Source: Neobacillus jeddahensis (GTDB taxonomy: Bacteria > Bacillota > Bacilli > Bacillales > Cytobacillaceae). From it: a stretch of 64,000 nt of DNA. Positions 9,901 through 17,924 of the stretch are shown piece after piece (positions within the stretch are counted from its first letter, which is position 1; every line of letters starts with the position of its first letter). Location of the stretch: positions 26,520-90,519 of the forward strand of contig NZ_CCAS010000013.1 of the NCBI RefSeq assembly GCF_000612625.1, in the 5' to 3' direction. A program made the position numbers and the translations under genes. The notes beneath the pieces are model-generated. The model ran no database searches and had not been told where the DNA came from. It was given only the letters and a program-made list of their open reading frames with translations.

Positions 9901-10359
9901 AAATAAACTTCCTAAAACAGTAAAGGCAAAGGCCGTTTTATCGATATGCAAACCTTTTTTTGTTACAAACGCAATCCCATAAAATAATATGGAAACAATA
10001 GCTATTGATCCACTTTTCATCAGACTTGTCATTGATTCCCAATTACTTGTAGCAACAAATAAGCCACCAATTAGTAAGAAAATAACTCCAATATTTAATA
10101 ACCACGTAATGTTCCGTTCACGAATCTCATCTAGTGTCCTTGTTTTCTTAACTTTTGCTGGTCTAAGAGGAACAGCCATTGGTACTGTTTCTTTTTCTTT
10201 TGCTGGAAGTGGACTTAATTCAAGTAAATCGAGGTAGTATTGATGATGTGCCTTGGCAACCATTTCTACAATTGCAGGAGATAAGTACCCTTCTTCTCTC
10301 AAAGTAAAAAGCACCTGCCTAAATATCCTTCTTCTCTCTTCTTTTGGATTCTGCTCCAT
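6961..10359 (-). CDS. Very large polytopic membrane protein (SCO7613/DUF2157-like)
   Basis: 1132 aa. A soluble helical N-terminus of about 85 residues (EEGYLSPAIVEMVAKAHH, then a Pro/Lys-rich linker) leads into a nearly continuous array of roughly 30 hydrophobic helices to the C-terminus. A short basic tail ends the protein. The layout resembles the SCO7613 C-terminal/DUF2157-type membrane proteins of Gram-positive bacteria, whose function is unknown. No catalytic or transport motif is visible. The ATG follows GGGGGAAAACCA. It is monocistronic with its own terminator. Family assignment is from architecture and the first membrane segment, so it is moderate. Confidence 0.8.
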   Translation of the reverse strand: MEQNPKEERRRIFRQVLFTLREEGYLSPAIVEMVAKAHHQYYLDLLELSPLPAKEKETVPMAVPLRPAKVKKTRTLDEIRERNITWLLNIGVIFLLIGGLFVATSNWESMTSLMKSGSIAIVSILFYGIAFVTKKGLHIDKTAFAFTVLGSLFLPIFILSLGWFELLGPYLSVNGEGRYLLGMLGSLVPITIYIFLAKKLNSRLFVWFTYVSLSIGLSFLLAALNLRTDFYYLGIVIINTIFIIAYQRLKDRVALKLFTQEMVPYIQIHLIISTLTMLFIYDNEVIHGFNLLLTGIIYLSMIYVSGRKEYHFIFTIMLVYGAYQVIEHSALDQIGAIFYASLAFGLVFIPKVLDNKFSLEKVFQYTSGVLSGFAFIYISVEAFLIRTGTPSIVLLFAYLIMATNFLYLAFNRKERIFPYLSSLFFASTSLEAVDLLNHPFGFFPFPLLVFIAGFLLFCVFGFRRMKWVMILQTASKDVGIGIMVLAVLISFTFLMWWELGIMLILLSISAYLLHKFDERVQYKQVAIWVIPIAWGLSIMAFGEEMIGYSGVYAVNYGYPVNLACGALFVLCSSLLWNKIGEIEIGKLSLYTAQILYTLAIFCVLVDPLNQPWVQPAILTIGIGMYTYLYKLTGIKWIPFFISIEVLFSYFSIIHAVSLLITFSRSVDSLIASTGAVILLLTAFIWRKWDHVLSSAFAWVGHIVYPFTLVYTLFVFHDFALYSFILAIFVYALSSRYAVREWQIKVYLYGCFTSLFFIVTTAINMVFADYLGQYNFLITSGLILLFSLVVKGEYARRTTYYLVSFSMLGIGFSLLIYPYNGLQYLVTLSYVVGLLVYLHKVKWDIFGLVPLIFAFFATVEFSYSSEIMGLENMLLFGGLGILMIFIGQSIYKKVVSNGKMLLDTKIDGYTMVSFLYFVFMYFIDTENLWTHALPGCLIAIAIWLQAKRVPVGASVFMSILGGTYLLQPYYSVIYRLNIADLWKREVLVLPFILLVIFIQKNLKGRYAESIKAIQWGVLISVSLLLIQDGLASNTVYDAIILGTLSLVSMLTGMFLRIKSYFFVGAGVLLLNVFLQTRPYWGNMPWWVYLLIAGMVLITVASFNEWHKQKVQKGESTFFTLIKNKIIEKIKNWD

Positions 10360-10623
10360 TGGTTTTCCCCCATTTCATCCCATTGATGTGGTCCATTCAT
10401 CTTCATAAAAGATCTATTTAGTGTAATTTTACACCAAATTCATTAAAATTGCCAATAATTCATTTATTAGCAATAAATAATCAGTTTTACCTTTTAGTAA
10501 AATATCTGTATGATAAAATATACTAGCTAGATATGTTATCTTTAGAGGAGAATTAATTTCATAGGGAACATAAAAGAAACTATCTCCCCACAGGAAAACT
10601 TACATCTACAAATGGAGGAATTT

Positions 10624-11100
10624 ATGCTTACTTATAATGAAAAATTAGCAATAATTGAAACTTTTCCCGAATTAGAGCGAAAAACGGTCTCGCTTGGCCG
10701 AGTCAATTTCCAACTACCAAATAGTATTTCGGATAAAAAGAATATCGTTTATCATTTACATCCTAATGGAAATGGCTTTGTTTATGCAGGTCATTTAGAT
10801 AACTATGAAACGGACGAAAAAGGAATGGCCAATATCCGCGACTTTTCTGCTGATCAATTACGCAAATTGTTAGCAGAAGCGATCCAAGGTCTTCTACCAA
10901 ACGAAAAGACGGCAGCAGAAGAAGCGATTGTGGGAGATTCAAGTGAAGAGCATTGGATGGATAGTGAAAACAATCGGCTCATCGTCGTAAATGAAAATGA
11001 TGCGTGGAATATTTATTTTGGATTAAACCTTGATGCCAGCTTTGACACCTATGGGGAAGCAGAAGAGTTTTTAAAAGAAGAAGGTTTTAACCGCATGTAA
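10624..11100 (+). CDS. Conserved hypothetical protein, 158 aa
   Basis: A soluble acidic protein of 158 aa. The start at 10624 is chosen because GGAGG lies 5 nt upstream. An earlier in-frame ATG at 10612 overlaps that ribosome site. The N-terminal half (VNFQLPNSISDKKNIVYHLHPNGNGFVYAGHL) looks like a beta-rich domain. The C-terminal half is acidic and helical, ending in YGEAEEFLKEEGFNRM. There is no signal peptide, membrane segment or metal motif. I do not recognise a named family. It is monocistronic and converges on the HD-domain gene, sharing a terminator hairpin. Confidence 0.75.
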   Translation: MLTYNEKLAIIETFPELERKTVSLGRVNFQLPNSISDKKNIVYHLHPNGNGFVYAGHLDNYETDEKGMANIRDFSADQLRKLLAEAIQGLLPNEKTAAEEAIVGDSSEEHWMDSENNRLIVVNENDAWNIYFGLNLDASFDTYGEAEEFLKEEGFNRM

Positions 11101-11138
11101 AAAGTAAAGGCTATGCTCATCATGAGCATAGCCTTTAC
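11100..11138. terminator. Long perfect hairpin terminator
   Basis: A 17-bp perfect inverted repeat (starting GTAAAGGCTATG) with one central base. The T5 run is on the minus-strand side, so it mainly terminates the HD-domain gene, though it also stops the plus-strand gene physically. Confidence 0.85.
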
Positions 11139-11142
11139 CCAT

Positions 11143-11655
11143 TTATATAAGGTCACTGTCAATCCATTCGTCTAAACGAATAATACTTTGTTTTGCCCGC
11201 TCATAGTCGATCTTTCGATAGTGATGCTCCCCCCCTACTTCCTCATCTTTCTCATCCGCCCATTTTACGATCTGCTGTAAAGGGGTTCTTTCAATATCGT
11301 TTGTCGGTAAAAAAGAATCCGTATGAAAAAGAATGGCAAGGGCTATGGTCTTCGCTTTTATCGGATTTTCCCCTAGTCGTATTAAAAGTTTATGTGCACG
11401 CTCCGCACCCTTTATTGGATGGATATCATTTTGTCTATAAAGGTCATAATCCCATTTACCATTTTTATACCATGTATAATGCCCCATATCGTGGAGAAGG
11501 CCTGCTTTAGCTGCGATATCCACGTCCACTTGGGATTCTTTTGCTGAATGAAATGCATGATACGCTACCGCAATCGCATGGGCAAGTCCAGAGCGGTTTA
11601 AATATTTTTGGGCGATATGATGTTCAAATATATTCAATAAGGTGACGTCTCTCAT
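11143..11655 (-). CDS. HD-domain phosphohydrolase-like protein
   Basis: A 170-aa HD-superfamily protein. The metal-binding pattern is visible: an early His in GLAHAIAVAYHAF, the HD doublet in GLLHDMGHY (about residues 52-60), and later His residues (DIHPIKGAE, ILFHTDS) and a final Asp in VKWADEKDE. HD proteins hydrolyse nucleotides or phosphomonoesters, but the substrate cannot be told from sequence. It starts at an ATG behind AGGAGAGATCGC. It is monocistronic and converges on the 158-aa gene. Confidence 0.82.
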   Translation of the reverse strand: MRDVTLLNIFEHHIAQKYLNRSGLAHAIAVAYHAFHSAKESQVDVDIAAKAGLLHDMGHYTWYKNGKWDYDLYRQNDIHPIKGAERAHKLLIRLGENPIKAKTIALAILFHTDSFLPTNDIERTPLQQIVKWADEKDEEVGGEHHYRKIDYERAKQSIIRLDEWIDSDLI

Positions 11656-11741
11656 GCGATCTCTCCTATCGTAAATTTAATAATATTTCACTTATTATAT
11701 GCTAACCTGTCCTGTATGGCTATTCCTTTACAGCAAATAAT

Positions 11742-11806
11742 AAAGAAAACTCGCCGATTGGCGAGCCCAAAGGGCGAAGACAGAGGCGTAGTTGCACTTA
11801 TGCCTG
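11742..11806. repeat. Short intergenic palindromic element
   Basis: Contains CTCGCC/GGCGAG as a hairpin, then a GCCC/GGGC-rich stretch and AGGCGTAGTTGCACTTATGCCT. On the minus strand the first hairpin is followed by TTTTC. A degenerate copy of its first 23 nt occurs at 38511-38534. It looks like a dispersed REP-like or terminator-derived element of bacilli; copy number elsewhere is unknown. Confidence 0.5.
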
Positions 11807-11835
11807 ATAGGAAAGTTATACTTCCCCATCGGTCA

Positions 11836-11867
11836 AAAAAGAGAGGAAGAACATCCTCTCTTTTTTT
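11836..11867. terminator. Terminator of the LTA synthase gene
   Basis: AAAAAAGAGAGG pairs with CCTCTCTTTTTTT around a short loop, immediately downstream of the ltaS stop codon. Confidence 0.9.
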
Positions 11868-11868
11868 G

Positions 11869-13824
11869 TTATTTATCTTCAGTTTTTTTTGACGTTTTTC
11901 CATTAGGTCCCAAATACTCATAATCGTTAGGATTGATTGGAGTATATCCTTCAGGTTTATAAAAACGTAATAGATCTTTATAAACCACTTCATCAGACAT
12001 TTGTAACTCTGTATTAACCTTATCACTTAGGTCCTTACAGGTTGAACTATCTTCCAATAAATCTCCGGTATCATAAGAGTAACATTTTTCATTAATTGAA
12101 ATGGCATCAGAAGAAACAAAATCACCATTTCTAAATAATGTCCAATTACGATGTTCATTAGAAAGTAAATCCGAACCAAATTCCATGTAATCCTTTGTAT
12201 CAATACCTAATAGATGAAGCACAGTCGGGCGAACATCTACTTCTCCACCAACCTGGGTTTGAATACCACCCTTTACGCCTGGTACGTGGATAAACAATGG
12301 TACGCGTTGCAATTTTGCATTAATGGCAGGTGTGATTTCATCTACCCCTAGTACTTTTGCCATGGCATCGTTGTGATTTTCAGAAATACCATAATGATCA
12401 CCATACATGACAATTACAGTATTATCATATAGGCCATCAGCTTTTAAGTCATTAAAGAACTGTTCAAATGCTTGGTCCATATAATGAGCAGATTGGAAGT
12501 ATTGATTTACTACTGTATCCCCATAATCACCTGCAGGGAAATCTGTATCTTCTGGATCCATTTCAAATGGGAAATGATTTGATAATGAAATAAATTTTGT
12601 ATAGAATGGTTGCTTCATGCCTTCAAGCAATGGCATGGATTCTTCGAAAAACGGCTTATCCTTCATGCCATAGTTTTTTGTATTTTCATCCGACATGCTA
12701 TAGTATTCGGCATCATAAAATTGATCATAACCAAATGCTTTATAAATAACATTTCGATTCCAGAAGGTCTTATAGTTCCCATGAAGAACAGCTGAACTAT
12801 AGCCTTGCCCTTTAAGAATAGATGGCATTGCTTGGTAGGTGTTCTGTGCCTTATTAACAAACACAGCACCTTGTGCCATTGGATATAAGGAGTTTTCCAT
12901 TAAAAACTCAGCATCCGATGTTTTTCCTTGACCAGTTTGGTGGAAAAAGTTTTCAAAATAAAATGTGTTCCCATCATGTTTTAAAGAATTTAAAAACGGC
13001 GTTACTTCTTGCCCATCAGGCATTTTATAATCAATCATAAAGCTTTGGAAAGATTCCATCGAAATATAAATAACATTCATACCTTTAGCTTTACCAAAGT
13101 AGTCCGGGTTTGGTGCCGTATAGTTTGCTTTACGGTAGTTTTCCACATCAGTAATATCACTTGAATCTGCTAATGCCCGTTGACTCGATGATTTTATGTT
13201 TTGAATAACGTCATAAATCGTAAAGTTATAGGCACCAAGATATTTAACTAAGTAATTACGGTCAAAAGAACGTGTTAATAATTGCGGGCGATCTTTTTCA
13301 GCTAAACCTAAGTTAAAAAGAAATGTTGTGATTGCAAACAAAAGAACAATCTTAAATGACTTTCGGTTCGTCACCGTAACTTTTTTGAATACGGTCAATG
13401 CAAGTGCTATTAAAATAAACATATCGATAAAATAAAATATATCTAATGGAGACATCAATGATAGGGCACTATCTCCAAGCTGTCCTGCATTAGTTTTTGT
13501 CTGCATTAAGACAGGTACTGTAATAAAGTCATTAAAAAAGCGATAATAGGCAATATTTGCATACAATAAGAAAGATAAAATGAAATTAATGATAATCATG
13601 ACAAGTTTTGTACGCTTCTTAAAGAGCAATGCTAATCCAAAAAAGAAAAGCGCTGAACTTAAAGGATTTATAAGCAACAAAAATTTCTGTAAGCTATTAT
13701 CAATTCCAAGGTTAAATTCAATTTGATATGCCGCGTATGTCTTTAACCAGAATAATACTACGGCGATTACGAAAAATGAAATGTGACTATTATTTATTTT
13801 TTTAGGTAGTCTAATTTTTTTCAT
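11869..13824 (-). CDS. ltaS: Lipoteichoic acid synthase family protein
   Basis: A 651-aa membrane phosphoglycerol transferase that polymerises glycerol phosphate from phosphatidylglycerol into lipoteichoic acid. Five hydrophobic helices occupy residues 1-175. A linker carries an ALA signal-peptidase-like site at 217-219, and the extracellular sulfatase-fold domain follows. Catalytic and metal ligands are recognisable: E257 in YISMESF, the nucleophile T302 in GQGKTSDAE, SLSNHFPFE and YGDHYG. Length fits LtaS/YfnI-type enzymes (about 650 aa). Paralogues exist in bacilli, so which one this is remains open. The ATG follows GAGGAGAATTTATAA. Confidence 0.88.
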   Translation of the reverse strand: MKKIRLPKKINNSHISFFVIAVVLFWLKTYAAYQIEFNLGIDNSLQKFLLLINPLSSALFFFGLALLFKKRTKLVMIIINFILSFLLYANIAYYRFFNDFITVPVLMQTKTNAGQLGDSALSLMSPLDIFYFIDMFILIALALTVFKKVTVTNRKSFKIVLLFAITTFLFNLGLAEKDRPQLLTRSFDRNYLVKYLGAYNFTIYDVIQNIKSSSQRALADSSDITDVENYRKANYTAPNPDYFGKAKGMNVIYISMESFQSFMIDYKMPDGQEVTPFLNSLKHDGNTFYFENFFHQTGQGKTSDAEFLMENSLYPMAQGAVFVNKAQNTYQAMPSILKGQGYSSAVLHGNYKTFWNRNVIYKAFGYDQFYDAEYYSMSDENTKNYGMKDKPFFEESMPLLEGMKQPFYTKFISLSNHFPFEMDPEDTDFPAGDYGDTVVNQYFQSAHYMDQAFEQFFNDLKADGLYDNTVIVMYGDHYGISENHNDAMAKVLGVDEITPAINAKLQRVPLFIHVPGVKGGIQTQVGGEVDVRPTVLHLLGIDTKDYMEFGSDLLSNEHRNWTLFRNGDFVSSDAISINEKCYSYDTGDLLEDSSTCKDLSDKVNTELQMSDEVVYKDLLRFYKPEGYTPINPNDYEYLGPNGKTSKKTEDK

Positions 13825-14310
13825 TTATAAATTCTCCTCTCACTTACCAAATTAAGCTCCGGTAAACGAACCTCAATTACTATATCACATTTTCTAAAAA
13901 AATAAAAACATAAATCATCCCATTTTATGTATGATTGAACAAAATAAATTACGCCATTTTTTACAACATTTCGACATAACTCGACATACAGCATCTGTAT
14001 GTTCGAGCTTTTTTCATTAATATTATGTATGCGATTTGTTGGACATGACTGATTTCCATCTTCATTGTTATAAGACGAGCTGAGATCAAATTTGGTTTCA
14101 CTTTTTTTCAAATTCTATTCTAATTGGATCTTCTACACTCAGATTAAAGCTCAAGGAACGAGTATATTTCTACATATCATAATTCTGCGCTAATCGTATG
14201 GCAATAAGAATTTAGACTTATATTTCACTGAATCGATATCGAATAATTATTAAATAATTGGTAACCATAGTCTGGAAAGGATACTTGATATGATAAGGGG
14301 AGTTGTATGT
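13825..14310. other. Intergenic region upstream of ltaS, no convincing gene
   Basis: About 480 bp, AT-rich. It should hold the ltaS promoter (minus strand) and that of the following small plus-strand genes. The only strong structure is the plus-strand terminator-like hairpin at 13980-14016. A 96-codon minus-strand frame here has no ribosome site and no protein-like character. Confidence 0.5.
13980..14016 (+). terminator. Orphan plus-strand terminator-like hairpin
   Basis: CTCGA(A)CATACAG pairs with CTGTATGTTCGAG, followed by CTTTTTTC on the plus strand. There is no plus-strand gene just upstream, so it may end a small RNA or block antisense transcription towards the next genes. Confidence 0.6.
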
Positions 14311-14499
14311 ATGCCTAGAATAAGGCCTGACTTCACTAAAAGTCCATATTTCATTGATGAGCCTGGAAACTGGCATTTAAAAGCCGGGGCTCCTAAGGAA
14401 ATGCAAAATGAACTAGAAGAATACTTGAACAGTTTAGAAATTTTAGATGAACCAGGAACCATAAAGGGGATCAAGATTCATTTCTATCACGAAGAATAA
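14311..14499 (+). CDS. Small conserved hypothetical protein (62 aa)
   Basis: Starts at the ATG at 14311 with GGGGAG 8 nt upstream. An in-frame ATG at 14290 behind AAAGGA is the alternative (69 aa). The protein begins MPRIRPDFTKSPYFIDEP and continues with WHLKAGAPKEMQ and an acidic helix, ending IKIHFYHEE. It is soluble and mildly acidic, with no Cys. I do not recognise a named family. It lies 66 bp ahead of the spore gene sspH on the same strand, so it may be co-expressed with it, but a sporulation role is only a guess. Confidence 0.65.
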   Translation: MPRIRPDFTKSPYFIDEPGNWHLKAGAPKEMQNELEEYLNSLEILDEPGTIKGIKIHFYHEE

Positions 14500-14565
14500 C
14501 ATATTATATAGAAGAAAACGAAAACAAACCATAGAGATGACTATTATTTCAAAGGAGTAATCATA

Positions 14566-14745
14566 ATGAATGTAAACCGTGTAAAACAAATTTTGTCTTC
14601 CTCAGCTGATATTGAAGTTAAATACAATGGAGCTTCTATTTGGATAGATCATCTAAATGAGAATGGAAACACAGCTACAGTTCATTTGCGCGGTCCTCTT
14701 GAGGAACGAACAGTTGTTGAAATTGGTGAATTAATAGAGGAGTGA
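14566..14745 (+). CDS. sspH: H-type small acid-soluble spore protein
   Basis: A 59-aa protein made in the forespore. The pattern of the H-type SASP family is present: an N-terminal N.NRVKQI helix start, then a beta region (IEVKYNGASIWIDHL), then TATVHLRGP and a C-terminal LIEE. Length equals B. subtilis SspH (59 aa). The ATG has AAAGGAG upstream at good spacing and a clear terminator follows. It differs from alpha/beta SASPs, which bind DNA. H-type proteins are minor spore-core components of unclear role. The assignment is from the residue pattern and size. Confidence 0.85.
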   Translation: MNVNRVKQILSSSADIEVKYNGASIWIDHLNENGNTATVHLRGPLEERTVVEIGELIEE

Positions 14746-14751
14746 ATCCAC

Positions 14752-14779
14752 CATCTTTTCCTTGAAAAGATGTTTTTTA
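14752..14779 (+). terminator. Terminator of sspH
   Basis: CATCTTTTC pairs with GAAAAGATG around CTT, followed by TTTTTTAT. Confidence 0.85.
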
Positions 14780-14790
14780 TCATCAATGCC

Positions 14791-14820
14791 AAAATTGAGG
14801 CAGGGATGGTTTCCTGCCTC
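14791..14820 (-). terminator. Probable terminator of the acyl-CoA dehydrogenase gene
   Basis: GAGGCAGG pairs with CCTGCCTC, followed on the minus strand by AATTTTGG. The tail is weak. Confidence 0.55.
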
Positions 14821-14899
14821 CGATAAAACTAAATTGGGCTTTACTGAATGATAGTATGGATTATTGTCATTTTTTGCAGAATCATGCAGAACCTTAATA

Positions 14900-16051
14900 T
14901 CAGTCGTGATGTAAAATACTTTCTTTCGCCAATAATTGGATGGTCATATCGTCCATTGGTGGATTGTGGAGACCAGCCCTTACATCACGGTAGTATCGTT
15001 GTAAGGGGTTCTGGATTGAAAGGCTTTTCGCCCCAACCAGTCTCATTGCCAAATCGACGACAGTAATGGCCAAATTGGTTGTGGTTAATTTGGCAGCACC
15101 CAAGGCTGGAATCATTTTTTCCCGCTGCTCATCATTTGAACTATCCCATTGTTTTGCAACCCCATATAAAAAATATTCTGCCTGCATTAGTTTCAATTCC
15201 ATCTCACCAATTTTTTGCTTAACGTTTGGTAAGTCAATAATGGTCCCCTCAATGCTATTTGGGGAATATTCTTTAGCAAATTGAATGGCATATCTTTGTG
15301 CTGCTTTGGCGATACCTAGATAGCAGGCCGGAATATGGAGCAGCCAACCATTAGCTTTTTTACTCTGTTGGTTAAACATTTCTACCCGATACTTATCTGG
15401 GATCATCACATTATTGAGAATCAAATCATGACTTCCTGTTCCCCGTAAGGAAATGCTATCCCATGTTTCTTCTATTTCAATACCGATTGTTTCCCGTGGA
15501 ATGAGAAAGTTGGCAATCTCATTGGATTCATTAATGGATGCATTCACAATAAAATAATCAAGGACTGGTGCCATGGTAGTAAACGTTTTTCTTCCATTCA
15601 CCACCCAATTCTGACCAATTAATTGGGCGGTTGTTTCCGGTCTACCACCTCGAGTAGGACTACCTGTTCTTGGCTCTGTTTGAGCACTATTAATCAAGGC
15701 ACCACCTTTAACCTTTTCACACAAAAACTTATAGATCGACAGGTTCCATGATTTTTTTTCATAAATATTCATCATTATCCCCATATGCCAGCCGATTGAT
15801 AAAGCTGTTGCACCATCACCTTCTGCGATTTGCTCTTGAAGACGAATTAATTCATATAATGTGATTCCCTTCCCACCATATTCAACTGGTACTGTTAAAG
15901 AAGTGTAGCCCGCTTGTCTAAGATCTTGAATATTGGCAAACGGAAAACCTCCTTCTATATCCACTTGATGGGCTCTCATTAAGAACTGTTTTGAAAGAGT
16001 CTTCATCAAGGCTAGACGTTCTTCCATTGTTTCATTCTCTAGAAAGTTCAT
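14900..16051 (-). CDS. Acyl-CoA dehydrogenase family protein (YdbM-like)
   Basis: A 383-aa flavoprotein of the acyl-CoA dehydrogenase fold. Visible family features are the N-terminal helical domain (FPFANIQDLRQAGYTSL, VPVEYGGKG), the central beta domain (AQTEPRTGSP, NGRKTFTTMAP, SLRGTGSHDL) and the C-terminal helical domain (VDLAMRLVGAKSL, YYRDVRAGLHNPP). The RGTGSHD motif is typical of the YdbM/DszC-like branch, so a monooxygenase-type or specialised substrate is possible. The start at 16051 (ATG) has GGAG 9 nt upstream; a GTG at 16066 overlaps that site. It is monocistronic and divergent from the NarK-PAS gene. Confidence 0.83.
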   Translation of the reverse strand: MNFLENETMEERLALMKTLSKQFLMRAHQVDIEGGFPFANIQDLRQAGYTSLTVPVEYGGKGITLYELIRLQEQIAEGDGATALSIGWHMGIMMNIYEKKSWNLSIYKFLCEKVKGGALINSAQTEPRTGSPTRGGRPETTAQLIGQNWVVNGRKTFTTMAPVLDYFIVNASINESNEIANFLIPRETIGIEIEETWDSISLRGTGSHDLILNNVMIPDKYRVEMFNQQSKKANGWLLHIPACYLGIAKAAQRYAIQFAKEYSPNSIEGTIIDLPNVKQKIGEMELKLMQAEYFLYGVAKQWDSSNDEQREKMIPALGAAKLTTTNLAITVVDLAMRLVGAKSLSIQNPLQRYYRDVRAGLHNPPMDDMTIQLLAKESILHHD

Positions 16052-16171
16052 TCCATTCCACTCCAATCCGAGTTCTTTCTCTTTACCTTACCATAAAAAT
16101 AATGGAATAAATGAATTAAAAACCTGACTGGTCGAAATTAGAACCATTTTTCATTTAAATCATAGAAGCTA

Positions 16172-16214
16172 TGTGTCATACGTCACTGATTTATGTAAGA
16201 AAGTGTTCTATAAT
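16172..16214 (+). promoter_or_regulatory. Fnr-type box and -10 element of the NarK-PAS gene
   Basis: TGTGT-CATACG-TCACT (16172-16187) matches the Bacillus Fnr consensus TGTGA-N6-TCACT with one mismatch. A TATAAT -10 box lies at 16209-16214. If transcription starts near 16221, the box is centred at about -41.5, the classical position for Fnr activation. No -35 box is needed at such promoters, and none is visible. Confidence 0.7.
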
Positions 16215-16314
16215 ACTGGAAGTGAATTTTTCCATGTTATGATTTACCATTTATAATAGCGCATGTTTATTTGTGGAAATAATATAGTGGAAAAGTCTTT
16301 CAAGGGGGATGAAG

Positions 16315-17814
16315 ATGAAACTAGGGATAAAACAACTATTAATTCAAACAAGTAGTCTCGTAGCGGGATTTATGGTCTGGGTACTCATTTCTTCACTTAT
16401 ACCATATATTAAGACAGATATTACATTATCTTCATCAGAAATTGCGTGGGCAACTGCCATCCCGGTTATCCTCGGTTCTCTTCTCAGGGTTCCGATAGGC
16501 TATTGGACCAATCGCTATGGTGCAAGAACATTATTTGCGATAAGTTTTCTCATTTTACTAATTCCACTTGCCATTTTGAGCTATGCAAATTCTTTGTTCA
16601 TGTTACTTTTAGGCGGCTTGCTCCTAGGAGTTGGCGGTGCAGTTTTTTCCATTGGGGTTACTTCCTTGCCGAAATATTATGAAAAGACAAAGCATGGATT
16701 TATTAATGGAATATACGGTGCTGGAAATATCGGAACGGCTATCACTTCTTTTTTTGCCCCTGTATTGGCAAATGAATTTGGCTGGAGAAACACTATAAAG
16801 ATTTTTCTGATTATTATGGTAGTATTTTCCATTATTAATTTCTTATTTGGTGACCGAAAAGAACAAAGAATAAATAATCCCCTTGTAGAACAAATTAAAG
16901 AAGTTTATAAAATTCCTAAACTATGGCTTTTAAGTTTGTTCTATTTCATTACATTTGGATCTTTTGTCGCTTTCACCATTTATCTACCTTCCTTTTTAGT
17001 GAATCATTTTGAATTAGATAAGGTAGATGCTGGGTTAAGAACAGCTGGTTTTATTGCACTTGCAACCTTTTTTAGACCCATTGGTGGATGGCTCGGTGAC
17101 AAGGTAAATCCATTTCTTATATTAATGTCAGTTTTTTTCAGCCTAACATTTGCCGGATTTTTATTGGCCTTTACACCCTCCCTGCCAATTTATTCTTTTG
17201 GCTGTTTACTAGTTGCCTTTTTTGCCGGAATTGGAAATGGTGCAATCTTTAAGTTAGTTCCGTTGTATTTTTCTAAACAAGCAGGAATAGTTAATGGAAT
17301 TGTGGCGGCGATGGGGGGATTGGGCGGGTTTTTTCCACCAATCATATTAACGATTTTCTATAATTGGACTGGCCATTATGCGATTGGATTTATGTCCTTG
17401 TCGGAATTCTCACTGGCAAGTCTGGTCATCGTAGTCTGGCTATACTATCAAGATAAGCTCGATATCTCAGCAAAAATCGTGAACCATGCTTTAGATGGTA
17501 TATGCGTAACAGATATAAATGGAACAATTCAAAGCGTGAACCCTGCATTTACGAAAATTACAGGTTATAGTCAAGCCGAAGTTGTTGGAAAAACCCCGAG
17601 TGTCCTTCAGTCTGGTGAACATGGCCATGATTTTTATCAGAAAATGTGGGATAGTTTGAAAGTAAATGGATTTTGGGAAGGGAATATTTGGAACAAACGA
17701 AAAAATAATGAGATTTATCAGGAATGGTTGACGATCACAGCTATCAAAGATGACTCTGGGGAAACAAAAAATTTCGTAGCCATGTTCTACGAAGATAAAG
17801 AAAAATCAAAATGA
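16315..17814 (+). CDS. NarK-family MFS transporter fused to a C-terminal PAS domain
   Basis: 499 aa. Residues 1-380 form a 12-helix major facilitator of the nitrate/nitrite porter type: RVPIGYWTNRYGAR loop, GVGGAVFSIGVTSLPKYY, FFRPIGGWLGD and GGLGGFFPP in the second half. After the last helix, residues about 385-495 form a PAS domain (VTDINGTIQSVNPAF, TGYSQAEVVGK, WEGNIWNKRKN), closely like the PAS domains of the histidine kinase at 22.6-24.7 kb. Start at 16315 with GGGGG 6 nt upstream; the ATG at 16309 touches the ribosome site. The Fnr-type promoter implies induction without oxygen. Fusion of a porter with a sensor domain is unusual. Confidence 0.87.
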   Translation: MKLGIKQLLIQTSSLVAGFMVWVLISSLIPYIKTDITLSSSEIAWATAIPVILGSLLRVPIGYWTNRYGARTLFAISFLILLIPLAILSYANSLFMLLLGGLLLGVGGAVFSIGVTSLPKYYEKTKHGFINGIYGAGNIGTAITSFFAPVLANEFGWRNTIKIFLIIMVVFSIINFLFGDRKEQRINNPLVEQIKEVYKIPKLWLLSLFYFITFGSFVAFTIYLPSFLVNHFELDKVDAGLRTAGFIALATFFRPIGGWLGDKVNPFLILMSVFFSLTFAGFLLAFTPSLPIYSFGCLLVAFFAGIGNGAIFKLVPLYFSKQAGIVNGIVAAMGGLGGFFPPIILTIFYNWTGHYAIGFMSLSEFSLASLVIVVWLYYQDKLDISAKIVNHALDGICVTDINGTIQSVNPAFTKITGYSQAEVVGKTPSVLQSGEHGHDFYQKMWDSLKVNGFWEGNIWNKRKNNEIYQEWLTITAIKDDSGETKNFVAMFYEDKEKSK

Positions 17815-17824
17815 AACTTAGATG

Positions 17825-17855
17825 AAGGCCTTCTCCATAGAAGGTCTTTTTTTTA
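17825..17855 (+). terminator. Terminator of the NarK-PAS gene
   Basis: GGCCTTC pairs with GAAGGTC (one G-T pair), followed by a T8 run. Confidence 0.85.
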
Positions 17856-17864
17856 TCACCTCAC

Positions 17865-17880
17865 TGTGATAAATATTACA
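17865..17880 (+). promoter_or_regulatory. Distal, weaker Fnr-like site
   Basis: TGTGA-TAAATA-TTACA is one mismatch from the TGTGA-N6-TCACA pattern, 60 bp upstream of the perfect box. It could be a second binding site or chance. Confidence 0.35.
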
Positions 17881-17924
17881 ACTTTTTGTCTATTCAATCG
17901 AGTTCACATTTCCTTCACCATTTT

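Noticed and set aside
11688..12026. 112-aa minus-strand ORF overlapping the end of ltaS
   Set aside because: It runs through the ltaS terminator and coding sequence in another frame, with no ribosome site of its own.
13821..14111. 96-aa minus-strand ORF upstream of ltaS
   Set aside because: No ribosome site, low-complexity composition, and it covers the ltaS promoter/leader region.
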